DNA from: Anaerolineaceae bacterium 4572_78
GTDB lineage: Bacteria > Chloroflexota > Anaerolineae > 4572-78
Assembly: GCA_002084875.1 (NCBI GenBank)
Contig: NBMH01000040.1
Span: 1 to 44,907, forward strand
Reading direction: 5' to 3'
Length of the DNA stretch: 44,907 nt
A program made the translations under genes and the position numbers. Each line of letters starts with the position of its first letter. Within the stretch, counting starts at the first letter, position 1. Shown in pieces: positions 23,329 through 32,287 of this stretch. A model generated the notes under the pieces. It saw only the letters and a list, made by a program, of their open reading frames with translations. It ran no database searches and was not told the origin of the DNA.

Positions 23329-25998
23329 ATGAAAAATAACAAGTTACTTATTATCATTTGTGCAAGTTTAATAGTTTTGCTTAGTGCCATCTTAGCATTA
23401 GCACAAGCACCATCCATCCATCCGACATTTCCTTTGTTGGATGAGCATGGTAACAATGTATTAGAATCAGGACAACCTGTTTCAACCATGAACACTTGTG
23501 GCGGATGTCATGACACAGAATATATCGAAAGCCACAGTTTTCATGCAAATGTCGGCTTGGATAACATGACCGAGCCAGGTCAAATACCAAATAGTCGAGC
23601 ATGGGACATCAGCCCAGGCCCGTTTGGTAAATGGAATCCGATTACTTATCGCTATCTGACCCCGCAAGGCGATTCGCATTTTGACATGGGCACAGCAGAT
23701 TGGATTCGGTTTTACGGTGCACGCCATGTCGGCGGTGGTCCGGCTGTTCGTAGCCGTGATGGTCGCCTGCTGACTGAAATTGAGACTATTGATGGCGACC
23801 CTGAAACACATGTCTTTAATCCTGAAACGGGTCAAATTGAGGCATGGGATTGGCAAAAGTCAGGCGTTGTCGAAATGGATTGTTTTTTATGCCACATGGC
23901 AAATGTGAGTAATCAAGCTCGTGTTAAAGAACTGCAAGATGGTAATTTTCGTTGGGCGAATACTGCTACATTGTCAGGCACGAGTATTATAACTAAAACG
24001 GGCACTAGTTGGCAATATAACCCCGAAGCGTTTACAGATGAAGGACATCTATTAAGCCATTTAGCAAAAGAACAAGAGCCTAATAATAAAAACTGTGGCT
24101 TTTGTCATGGGTTGGTGCATGACGACCATAAAGACCCCATCATTACAACAGGTTGTTCACCTGAACGCTGGAGTACCCAAACCACGGGTCAAATTATTTC
24201 ATCACAACAGCTGGCAGATTCAGGAATGAATCTAGCAGGTAAAAAAGATTTATCGCGGGTATGGGATATTCATGCTCAACGCGTGCTGGTCTGCACTGAT
24301 TGTCACTATTCGGCTAATAATCCCATTTATTACCAGGAGCCGAGTGATTCACGCCCAAGTCATCTTAAATTTGACTCACGGCGGCGTGACATCAACGAAT
24401 ATCTTTATCGTCCTAGCCATCAATTTGTGAAAGGACAAAGCTCTTATGGCACATTGGCTCCCGAACTTGATGCCTCTATGCGACGCTGTGAATCATGCCA
24501 CAGCATTGAAGCAACGCATGATTGGTTGCCTTACAAAGAACGTCATTTGAATACGATGAGTTGTGAGTCATGCCACATACCAAAAATGTATTCTAACACC
24601 TACAAACAAGTAGATTGGACAGTGTTAACATCAGAAGGTAAACCTCATTATGGTTGTCGCGGCATAGAAGGTGAGAAAGATTCGTTTAATGCCTTGATTA
24701 CGGGGTATGAACCAATATTGTTACCTCGAAGGGAGATTGATGGTAACTTCCGTTTAACGCCATACAATTTGATTACCTCATGGTTTTGGGTTTACGGCAA
24801 TCCAGAACGTCCAGTGCGTACGTATGATTTGCAAAAAGTGTATTTTGATGGTGCGGATTATTATCCAGAAATAATCACATTGCTTGATAGCAATGGCGAT
24901 GGCAATCTTATTGATGATGAATTAATGCTCGACACGCCGCAAAAGGTGGCAACCATAAAAGAACGCTTAGAAGCACTTGGCTTGGAAAATCCGCACATTC
25001 GAGGGGAAATTCAGCCCTATAGCATTCATCATGATGTGGCACGTGGTGATTGGGTTACAAAAAAATGTGATACATGTCATAGCGAAGATTCACGTGTCAG
25101 TCAAGCGATTGTATTATCTTCGTATCGCCCTGATGGAGTCATTGCTGAATTTGTCCATGATACCAATACTGAAATCAATGGCGAAATTTATGTTGATGAG
25201 CAAGGACAATTGTTGTATCACCCTAATACCATGTCAACAGGATTGTATGTCTTGGGGCATGATAGTATTTTCTGGACAAATTGGCTGGGGATTTTAGCAA
25301 TTATTGGCACATTTATTGGCGTTGCTGGGCATGGCGGTTTACGAATGTGGTTTGCGAAAAATATTGCCCACCATGCAGTCAGTACCAAAAAAGTTTATAT
25401 GTACACTGCTTATGAACGTTTGTGGCATTGGTTACAAGCATTGGTGATTATTGTACTTATCATCACAGGTTTGATTATTCACCTTCCAGATACATTTGCT
25501 ATGTTTAATTTCAAATTTGCGGTGCAGGTGCATAACATTGCCAGTTTTATTGTGGTGGCAAATGCCTTTCTAGCAGTATTTTATCACATGGCAAGTGGTG
25601 AAATCAAGCAATATCTTCCTGAACCAAAAGACTTCTTTAATAAAGCAATTCAACAAGCATTGTATTATATACAAGGTATTTTCAGAGGAGACCCACATCC
25701 ATTTGAAAAAACCTATAAGAAAAAACTGAATCCCCTTCAACAAATAACTTATTTGATGATTTTGAATGTGTTATTACCGTTGCAAGTTATCACTGGTATT
25801 TTGATGTGGGGAGCTCAACGTTGGCCCGATGTTGCTGATACGGTTGGAGGTCTAACATTAATTGCCCCGATTCATTCGCTCATCGCTTGGCTTTTCATTG
25901 CCTTTATAATTACGCACATTTACTTGACCACTACAGGACATACTATTTTTGCAGATATCAAGGCAATGATTACTGGCTGGGAAGAGGTCGAGGAGTAA
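23329..25998 (+). CDS. Seven-heme cytochrome c fused to a cytochrome b (b561/FdnI-like) membrane domain
   Basis: A signal peptide or anchor (residues 1-26) leads into an exported domain with seven CXXCH motifs at about 57, 185, 256, 322, 387, 412 and 580. A membrane helix lies near 650-670. A C-terminal four-helix cytochrome b domain (about 685-880) carries candidate b-heme histidines in YERLWHWLQAL, VQVHNIASF, AVFYHMASG, APIHSLIAW and ITHIYL, like the b-subunits of formate dehydrogenase and NiFe hydrogenase. A single chain could pass electrons between the quinone pool and an exported multiheme relay. No known enzyme name fits. The start has AAAGGAG 6 nt upstream. The stop is 2 nt before the nucleotidyltransferase start. 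Confidence 0.8.
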   Translation: MKNNKLLIIICASLIVLLSAILALAQAPSIHPTFPLLDEHGNNVLESGQPVSTMNTCGGCHDTEYIESHSFHANVGLDNMTEPGQIPNSRAWDISPGPFGKWNPITYRYLTPQGDSHFDMGTADWIRFYGARHVGGGPAVRSRDGRLLTEIETIDGDPETHVFNPETGQIEAWDWQKSGVVEMDCFLCHMANVSNQARVKELQDGNFRWANTATLSGTSIITKTGTSWQYNPEAFTDEGHLLSHLAKEQEPNNKNCGFCHGLVHDDHKDPIITTGCSPERWSTQTTGQIISSQQLADSGMNLAGKKDLSRVWDIHAQRVLVCTDCHYSANNPIYYQEPSDSRPSHLKFDSRRRDINEYLYRPSHQFVKGQSSYGTLAPELDASMRRCESCHSIEATHDWLPYKERHLNTMSCESCHIPKMYSNTYKQVDWTVLTSEGKPHYGCRGIEGEKDSFNALITGYEPILLPRREIDGNFRLTPYNLITSWFWVYGNPERPVRTYDLQKVYFDGADYYPEIITLLDSNGDGNLIDDELMLDTPQKVATIKERLEALGLENPHIRGEIQPYSIHHDVARGDWVTKKCDTCHSEDSRVSQAIVLSSYRPDGVIAEFVHDTNTEINGEIYVDEQGQLLYHPNTMSTGLYVLGHDSIFWTNWLGILAIIGTFIGVAGHGGLRMWFAKNIAHHAVSTKKVYMYTAYERLWHWLQALVIIVLIITGLIIHLPDTFAMFNFKFAVQVHNIASFIVVANAFLAVFYHMASGEIKQYLPEPKDFFNKAIQQALYYIQGIFRGDPHPFEKTYKKKLNPLQQITYLMILNVLLPLQVITGILMWGAQRWPDVADTVGGLTLIAPIHSLIAWLFIAFIITHIYLTTTGHTIFADIKAMITGWEEVEE

Positions 25999-26000
25999 TA

Positions 26001-26963
26001 ATGCTAGGGATTATATTAGCCGCTGGGCAAGGCACGCGCATGCAGGGATTGACCAAAAATCGTCCTAAAGCGATGTTGCCTATTGTCGGGCAACCAATTA
26101 TATTACGAGTTATCAACCAAATGCGAGTCGCGGATATCACAGATATAATTATTGTGACAGCCGCAAATGACCAATACATTGAATCGTATTTTAATCGCAA
26201 CCCAATTGGGGATATTGATTTAACGTTTGTCATTCAGCAGAAAGCAAAGGGCATGGCAGATGCCTTGTTGTCAGCCGCCCCGCTTATTGATGAACCATTC
26301 ATTTTAGCCGCCTGCGATAGTTTGTATCCCGATGTCCATTATCAAAATTTGGTTAAAATCCATACTGCTCATGATTATCCTGCAACCCTAACGCTAATGG
26401 AGGTTTCCCCTTCATTTATTCCTATATCAAGTAGTGTTGAGATTGTAGAAAATAAGGTTATTCGTATTGTGGAAAAGCCAAAATTAGAACATGCACCGTC
26501 TTTTATTGCCTCACTTGCATTATACGTTTTTGATACGACATTACTACATCATCTAACTGATGTTAAAGCCTCACATCGAGGAGAACTAGAATTGCAAGAT
26601 GCTATCCAAATGCTCATAAGTGAACATCAAGGCTTACCCTATCTGATAACCGATTGGCGTTGGGAAATAACGTCTCCAGCGGACTTGTTACAAATGAACT
26701 TAAATGTATTGCAACAGCAAGCTGATTTAACGTTTCCGAAAATGGAGGTTTTTCAGAAAAATATCCAACTGATACCACCATTTTATATTGAGGATGGGGT
26801 TGTTTTGCCATCACATGCTAAAATTGGAGCTAATGTTTATATCGAAGCAAAAGCAGTTATTGGTGACGGAGCAGTATTAAGAAATTGTGTTGTTTTACAG
26901 AATGGTATTGTCCCGCCAAAACAAGTTGTGGATAATATATTGATTTCAGATTCATTGCCATAG
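26001..26963 (+). CDS. Sugar-phosphate nucleotidyltransferase with short beta-helix tail
   Basis: The N-terminal about 230 residues are a nucleotidyltransferase with the signature LAAGQGTRM...RPKAMLPIVGQP, plus LAACDSLYPD (metal-binding Asp) and a VEKPK motif. It would form an NDP-sugar from NTP and a sugar-1-phosphate, as RmlA or GalU/GlmU enzymes do. The C-terminal about 60 residues show hexapeptide character (AKIGANVYIEAKAVIGDGAV), so a truncated left-handed beta-helix. I use ATG 26001, after GAGGAG, in place of an in-frame start 114 nt upstream inside the cytochrome gene. It probably feeds the glycan pathway; the sugar is unknown. Confidence 0.85.
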   Translation: MLGIILAAGQGTRMQGLTKNRPKAMLPIVGQPIILRVINQMRVADITDIIIVTAANDQYIESYFNRNPIGDIDLTFVIQQKAKGMADALLSAAPLIDEPFILAACDSLYPDVHYQNLVKIHTAHDYPATLTLMEVSPSFIPISSSVEIVENKVIRIVEKPKLEHAPSFIASLALYVFDTTLLHHLTDVKASHRGELELQDAIQMLISEHQGLPYLITDWRWEITSPADLLQMNLNVLQQQADLTFPKMEVFQKNIQLIPPFYIEDGVVLPSHAKIGANVYIEAKAVIGDGAVLRNCVVLQNGIVPPKQVVDNILISDSLP

Positions 26964-27038
26964 TTGCACTTAATGCCTAACTATGGTACTATGAGCATGG
27001 TGATTTATTTTCGTACATAGCAACAAGGCAAACTGACT

Positions 27039-27446
27039 ATGGAAATTAATACGGAATATGTAAACGAACAAATTCATTTGGGAATTAAAGCTCACAAAGC
27101 AGGCGATGATTTGACTGCTCGGCTTTATTTTCAATCAGCACTAAGAGAAGATGATGAAAATTTGGTATCGTTATTGTGGTTGGCGTATTTGGCACCTGAT
27201 CATGAAAAACGTGTTATTTTGTTAAAACGGGTGTTGGAAATTGACCCCGACAACAAACGAGCTCAAGCTGGTCTGAAATGGGCGAAAGAAGAACTCGAAA
27301 AAGAAAAGAACCAAGTTGGTAAATCATCGGAAAACTTACCTAGTTTTGGTAACTTACAGACAAAATTTCAAGCTACAGATTTGCGAAAAAAAGCCCGTAA
27401 AGGGACGATTGCTCAACGAGCAAGACGACGAATAGGCAGAGTTTGA
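27039..27446 (+). CDS. Small TPR-like protein
   Basis: This 135-residue cytoplasmic protein has about two tetratricopeptide-like helical pairs (GIKAHKAGDDLTARLYFQSA and LKRVLEIDPDNKRAQAGLKW), followed by a basic tail (RKKARKGTIAQRARRRIGRV). It is likely an interaction adaptor; the basic tail may touch nucleic acid or membrane. It lies 75 bp after the nucleotidyltransferase and before the lipoprotein gene. The function is not known. Confidence 0.65.
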   Translation: MEINTEYVNEQIHLGIKAHKAGDDLTARLYFQSALREDDENLVSLLWLAYLAPDHEKRVILLKRVLEIDPDNKRAQAGLKWAKEELEKEKNQVGKSSENLPSFGNLQTKFQATDLRKKARKGTIAQRARRRIGRV

Positions 27447-27504
27447 TGTTTATCATTCTTAACATTATTTATTACCCAACAAATTAAATGAGGAGTTTTT
27501 TATT

Positions 27505-28878
27505 ATGAAAGGTTTTATTTCTATTATTTTTGCATGTTTATTGTTACTAACTGCATGTGGTGGGGTTTCTTCCACATCGCCATCTTCTGAAGAGGATGTT
27601 AAAGCAAGCGTTGACGCTCCGACTGAGGAAAGTGTTGATGCCCCGACTGAGGAAAGTGTTGATGCCCCGACTGAGGAAAGTGTTGATGCCCCGACTGAGG
27701 AAGAAGTGGAAAAACCGACCGCTACCATGCCAAGTGTGGATGATTCTACATCACCAAGTGCTGATATAGATGTAGCATGTCGTCCAGAGTCGATTGAGGA
27801 TGTCATCAAATTATCTCCAAGCGAGGATATTCCAGATGTAGTTGAAGATGATTGGCAACGCGGCAATTCTGATGCTCGTATTACTATAATTGAGTATAGT
27901 GATTTTCAATGTCCTGGTTGTTCTGGTGTTGCTCCAGTATTGAAGGAACTTAGAGAAGATATGGGTGATGAAATGCGATACATTTTCCGTCATTATCCGT
28001 TAGATTCAATTCATGAGCTGGCAACAATAGCCTCAGAAGCAACTGAAGCCGCTGGTGAACAAGAAACATTTTGGGAATACCATGACATGTTGTTTGAAAA
28101 GCAATCGGAATGGGGACACCTATCTCGTGAGGAAGCAATTGAAATGTTTATTGGCTACGCTGAGGAGTTGGAACTTGATACTGATGTTTTTGAAAAAGTT
28201 TTAGAGGATGGAAAATACACCAATAAAATGGAACAAGCCGTGGAAGAAGCTCGCAATGCAGGCTTAACAGGGACACCTTCGTTGATTTTAAATGGGTATA
28301 TGTTTCCTCTTCAACAAGTTCCATTAAATTCAGATGGAATCAGTTTCTTTTTGAATATCATTCGCTTGATTGAAAATCAATATGACTCACCTGAACAAGT
28401 GATAGACCCTACGAAAGAATATCAAGCTACGGTTACAACTGAAAACGGTGAATTTATCATTGACCTTTTCCCTGATACGGCACCGATTAATGTCAATAGT
28501 TTTGCTTTTTTAGCTCAACAGGGCTGGTATGATGATGTAACATTTCATCGTGTTTTACCAGGTTTCATGGCACAAGGAGGAGACCCAAGTGGCACAGGCA
28601 TGGGCTGGCCCGGCTATCGTTGTGATGACGAAGTTAGTCTTGAACGTGGCTTTGATAAGGCAGGCATGGTGGCTATGGCAAATAGTGGACCAAACACAAA
28701 TTCAGCTCAATTTTTCATCACTTACGGACCCACACCTCATCTCAATGATGGTTTTACAATCATTGGGGAAGTTGTTTCAGGAAAAGAAATTGTAGATGCA
28801 ATTACACCACGTGACCCCGAAATGCAACCAGATTTTGAAGGGGATACAATTATTAGTATTGTGGTTACGGAGAAGTAG
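27505..28878 (+). CDS. Lipoprotein fusing a DsbA-like thioredoxin fold to a cyclophilin
   Basis: The lipobox LLLLTAC puts the lipidated Cys at 18. A flexible acidic linker with four SVDAPTEE-type repeats follows (about 35-66). The next domain (about 105-295) is a DsbA/thioredoxin_4 fold with CPGC at 136-139 and the cis-Pro loop GTPSLILNG. The last domain (about 308-455) is a cyclophilin-type peptidyl-prolyl isomerase with FHRVLPGFMAQGGDP and SAQFFITYGPTPHL. One anchored protein could thus oxidise or shuffle disulfides and isomerise prolines in exported proteins. A good GAGG box precedes the ATG. The multiheme cytochrome nearby is a plausible client. Confidence 0.87.
   Translation: MKGFISIIFACLLLLTACGGVSSTSPSSEEDVKASVDAPTEESVDAPTEESVDAPTEESVDAPTEEEVEKPTATMPSVDDSTSPSADIDVACRPESIEDVIKLSPSEDIPDVVEDDWQRGNSDARITIIEYSDFQCPGCSGVAPVLKELREDMGDEMRYIFRHYPLDSIHELATIASEATEAAGEQETFWEYHDMLFEKQSEWGHLSREEAIEMFIGYAEELELDTDVFEKVLEDGKYTNKMEQAVEEARNAGLTGTPSLILNGYMFPLQQVPLNSDGISFFLNIIRLIENQYDSPEQVIDPTKEYQATVTTENGEFIIDLFPDTAPINVNSFAFLAQQGWYDDVTFHRVLPGFMAQGGDPSGTGMGWPGYRCDDEVSLERGFDKAGMVAMANSGPNTNSAQFFITYGPTPHLNDGFTIIGEVVSGKEIVDAITPRDPEMQPDFEGDTIISIVVTEK
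27607..27702 (+). repeat. Four 24-bp in-frame tandem repeats in the linker
   Basis: Units of 24 nt (AGTGTTGATGCCCCGACT then GAGGAA) encode SVDAPTEE four times. The last three are identical and the first differs at three positions. The near identity indicates recent expansion and probable length variation. Confidence 0.85.
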
Positions 28879-28884
28879 TATGGT

Positions 28885-28950
28885 TCACCTCCCAGAGGGA
28901 GAGGGTAGTATGCCCTCCCCTAGCCCCTTCCCAGAGGGAGAGGGTAATCT
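28885..28950. repeat. G/C-tract repeat pair (CCAGAGGGAGAGGGTA)
   Basis: TCCCAGAGGGAGAGGGTA occurs twice, 40 bp apart, with a CCCTCCCCTAGCCCC stretch between. It belongs to the same C/G-tract family as 9555, 22855, 23054 and the insert at 37785. It separates convergent genes. No T-rich terminator was seen. Confidence 0.65.
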
Positions 28951-28983
28951 TATCATAACTACGCAAACTTTGGTGTTCCAGCA

Positions 28984-31900
28984 CTACATTTTGTTGTTGT
29001 TTTCTACATCTTTATCATTGGACTTCTGAAATCGTTTTCGTAGTTCTCGCCCAGTACGAACAATGCCTATGCCGAACAATGCTGATAAGATTGTTACGGT
29101 AGGTGTCAACCAATGCAAAATGGTGTTGGTACGGATATATTGTCCAAATCTTTCTACCTCTACCAATTGTACCGCGAAAAATCCATATAACACATAACTG
29201 ACCAAGCCAAAGGCAAAACCTATTAAGACATGAGACAACCGCGATTCAAGAGGAATCCCCTCTGATGAACCTGTCCGAAATATAATTATGCTCAATATGG
29301 TTAGAACAAAAATGGAAAAGCCTAAATCCATAAAGCTGATAACGGGTGGTAGATTGACCTCAATTTCTGGAGTCGGTGTGGGTGTGGGGGTAAAAATAGA
29401 TGTTGGTGCTAAAGTGGGAACAGAGGTAGGAGTTTGGGTTTCTGTGGGTGTTGGAGTGAATGTCTCCGTTGAAATCGCAGTTTGAGTTGGGGTGGGAGTT
29501 TCAACGATAATACTCGGACCCTCAAGCATAATGCGGTCTGATTCGGTTGCTTCACCGCTACGTGCCATGATAGATAAGGCACCTTCGCGTTCAATCGAAA
29601 TGTGAGCTTGAGCAATACCATCCATCGTTAGACCCATGACAGGTGCTAGTTCTAATGCTTCTGTCGTATAGGATATGTTAAATAAAACAAGTGTATCATC
29701 AGGAACAGGATTCCCGTTGTGGTCTACGATGACCCCTGTACGGACAATTAAATTATCCCCTACTTTAATATCAAGTTCAATGGGTTGAGGTGCACCATCT
29801 CCTTTTGGTGAGTCATGTGTAACAACAGGTATATCGGGTTCGGAAGGGTCATCATTTTGCTTAAAAAGCTCCAAAGTAATAATTTGGTCAGGGTCAGGCT
29901 CAAGAATGGAAAATAGGCGATATTCTATCCCATCAATGCTCACTGGTGAATAACCTTGTGCTTGAAATTCCTTAAATAAGAGTCGTACAGCAGTTTCAAT
30001 ATAAGTTTCCGTTTTGTTATAAAGCCCGTAATAAGCAGTCAAGATACTTACTTCTGTATTATCCAAATAGTAAGGAGCATCAAACGAAAAAACGATAACC
30101 TTTTTATCACGCAAATCAAAATTCCCTTCTCGTAGAAATTGTTTAACCGCGGTTGAGCTAGGGTAATTGACTTCATCCACATTCAACATGGCGAAGATAA
30201 TCCAGTTTGCGTTGCCAATTGCCTCTTGAACAAGTAAATTTTGCAAATCTGTTTGCTCGTTATTTGCTAAAGAATCGGATAATTCGGTAAATGTCATGCT
30301 ACGTATTCCGTCAGGAGAGATTTGGTCACTTGCTTCGGGTCCATAGCGATTTAAAATTGCCTTTCGTAATGATTCGGGATTGAGTAGATAAACATCATCG
30401 CATGAGATACAAAGTTTGATTTGGCGGTCGTCGGTAAAAATCAATATGTTTTCATCGCGACGGGGGGCACTCGGGATACGATCATCAAGTTCGGATGAAG
30501 AAGGATAAATTAGTGTGGCGGCTGATTCAATGATAGTGGTTAAATTATTGTCACCAGGTGTTGATTCATCTGGATTAATAGTAGGTTTGAAAACACTGTC
30601 ACGCCCAAAACGATTGTATAAACGGAGTTTTAGTGATAAAATTCGTTTGACTGACACATCAACCTTTTGACGAAATGTCGTGTCATTTTGATATTTGTCT
30701 TGAAAAAATCTAATAGCAGTGGTAATATGGTTGAACTGTGAAGCTTCATCATCTTCAATGGCAAAATTGGAGAGAAGTAATAGGTCATTCCCAGCTAAGA
30801 ACGCATCAAGGGTAATTTGCTTAGCAGGAAAGTCGGTGCCATTCACTTGATATGTTTTGAGAACAGCTGGTGCTCCGAGTGGGCCGCTTACAATGAGACC
30901 ACCCCGTTCACGCCATGGAGCAATTTCTTTCGAAGATAGAAGGAATGGAAGTTTTTGGGCATCCAAACTAATTGGTTGAGTGAGTTCTCGAATACTCCGT
31001 TGGATACCGCGATAACGAATATGAGCGGTCATCAATCCTTCGGTAATACTTTCAGGTGGGGTATCATTGATTGCCGTCACGGCATAAAAAGGGACAAGTT
31101 CAATTTGTTTTAGTTGTTCCAATACCTTCTGAATAGTCGGCACATCCTGATTAAGTTCGCGGTCGATTCCACCTGCACCTGGAAAATGTTTAGCGATTGT
31201 TAAGACTTGTCCTTGACTACCAACATGAACACCACGAATATATCTTTGTGTCATCTGCTCAACCCAATACGGGTCACCACCAAAAGATCTAACTCCAATA
31301 GAACCTGCAAAATCAGAGCGAGGTTTATCAAGCACATCCAAAACGGGACCAAACATCATGTTGACTCCAATAGTAGCCAATTCTTCCCCCACAACAAATC
31401 CTACTTGTTCGGAGTATGTTGGATTCCATGTTGCTCCTAATGCCATGCCGCCTGGAACACCTGTTAGTTGTTTAGCAAGTGTTGTATAAGGATAGCCGTT
31501 CCCTTCATGGTCAATTGCAATGAACAAGGGAATTGGGGTAAATTGAATCTGATGTATGGTAGTGGGGGATATAGCAATCGATGTGGTTATTGTTGGAGAT
31601 AAAACGATGGTTTCCGTTAATATTTTGGGCACAGAAGTTGTAAAATCAATTGTTTGTGGTGAGGAATAAGTCAATTCTTGCAGTTGATTGATGACAGTTT
31701 TAACATCTGCTGTGGTCGTGGGTTCAGCAAAATCTACATGCAAATTATTACTTCGTAACCAAACACCGCCTACCCGATAATCTCGAATAAGACTGGTAAT
31801 GTATGAAGTATCCTCACCTATTTCATCATAAGTGACAACAAATAATTGCCCTACTCGTTCGACAGGGGAAAGTTGATTAAAGATAATTTCGATGTCATCC

Positions 31901-32016
31901 CCTAACGTAGGAGGTGGTTCTTGGGCTGTGGCTAAGGGAGCAATGCTACTAGCAAGTATGAAAGAACTAGCCACATATACTAAAATGATAATAAAGATAC
32001 GCCACACAGTTTGCAT
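28984..32016 (-). CDS. GH3-like (NagZ-type) exported protein lacking catalytic residues, membrane-anchored
   Basis: A signal peptide (1-31) leads into a GH3 beta-N-acetylhexosaminidase-like barrel: AIDHEGNGYPY, MMFGPVLDV, KHFPG (276-280), GLMTAHIRY. In active NagZ the nucleophile Asp follows GLIV(S/T); here the codon is GGC and reads GLIVSGPLG, so Gly378 replaces it. The Asp-His acid/base pair (GHGxxxxDSH) is also gone (KHFPGAGGIDRELNQD). A second alpha/beta domain, a beta domain (about 770-850), a PTPT linker and C-terminal membrane helices follow. It is therefore probably a peptidoglycan- or glycan-binding pseudoenzyme at the envelope. At 1010 residues it is far longer than cytoplasmic NagZ. 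Confidence 0.8.
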   Translation of the reverse strand: MQTVWRIFIIILVYVASSFILASSIAPLATAQEPPPTLGDDIEIIFNQLSPVERVGQLFVVTYDEIGEDTSYITSLIRDYRVGGVWLRSNNLHVDFAEPTTTADVKTVINQLQELTYSSPQTIDFTTSVPKILTETIVLSPTITTSIAISPTTIHQIQFTPIPLFIAIDHEGNGYPYTTLAKQLTGVPGGMALGATWNPTYSEQVGFVVGEELATIGVNMMFGPVLDVLDKPRSDFAGSIGVRSFGGDPYWVEQMTQRYIRGVHVGSQGQVLTIAKHFPGAGGIDRELNQDVPTIQKVLEQLKQIELVPFYAVTAINDTPPESITEGLMTAHIRYRGIQRSIRELTQPISLDAQKLPFLLSSKEIAPWRERGGLIVSGPLGAPAVLKTYQVNGTDFPAKQITLDAFLAGNDLLLLSNFAIEDDEASQFNHITTAIRFFQDKYQNDTTFRQKVDVSVKRILSLKLRLYNRFGRDSVFKPTINPDESTPGDNNLTTIIESAATLIYPSSSELDDRIPSAPRRDENILIFTDDRQIKLCISCDDVYLLNPESLRKAILNRYGPEASDQISPDGIRSMTFTELSDSLANNEQTDLQNLLVQEAIGNANWIIFAMLNVDEVNYPSSTAVKQFLREGNFDLRDKKVIVFSFDAPYYLDNTEVSILTAYYGLYNKTETYIETAVRLLFKEFQAQGYSPVSIDGIEYRLFSILEPDPDQIITLELFKQNDDPSEPDIPVVTHDSPKGDGAPQPIELDIKVGDNLIVRTGVIVDHNGNPVPDDTLVLFNISYTTEALELAPVMGLTMDGIAQAHISIEREGALSIMARSGEATESDRIMLEGPSIIVETPTPTQTAISTETFTPTPTETQTPTSVPTLAPTSIFTPTPTPTPEIEVNLPPVISFMDLGFSIFVLTILSIIIFRTGSSEGIPLESRLSHVLIGFAFGLVSYVLYGFFAVQLVEVERFGQYIRTNTILHWLTPTVTILSALFGIGIVRTGRELRKRFQKSNDKDVENNNKM

Positions 32017-32132
32017 TAAGCCTCAATTTCTAGCTAAGTATTATAAATTGTAGCCAAAATTTAGCAACGCATGATACCACAAAATCTTACCATACACAAA
32101 TCAGCAACCATTTTTTTGTTGCAGAACTCAGG

Positions 32133-32258
32133 TATACTAAAAACGGACATAAAGTAACATTTTCATGAAGACATTGCTAGAGAGCGTCAAAGTTTCTTGG
32201 TTAGACCTGACAGGTTTCTAAAAACCTGTCAGGTCTGGATCCGAAATGTTACTTTATG
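32133..32258. repeat. Nested palindromic element with 15-bp inverted ends
   Basis: Left CATAAAGTAACATTT (32148-32162) and right AAATGTTACTTTATG (32244-32258) are exact complements. They enclose a degenerate module A (AGAGCGTCAAAG) and module B (32204-32235, GACCTGACAGG with inverted arm). The left part 32133-32171 recurs at 38258-38296 with two differences. Confidence 0.75.
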
Positions 32259-32287
32259 ACCTTCACGAGTATAACAATGCAGTAGTT

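Noticed and set aside
25887..26000. Upstream extension of the nucleotidyltransferase
   Set aside because: It lies inside the cytochrome gene in another frame; GAGGAG before ATG 26001 and the conserved LGIILAAG start fix the real start.
28796..29029. 77-codon plus-strand frame after the cyclophilin gene
   Set aside because: It is a shadow of the cyclophilin end plus C/G-tract repeats.
29288..29485. Plus-strand frame of Val/Gly repeats
   Set aside because: Antisense of the PTPT linker of the GH3-like gene.
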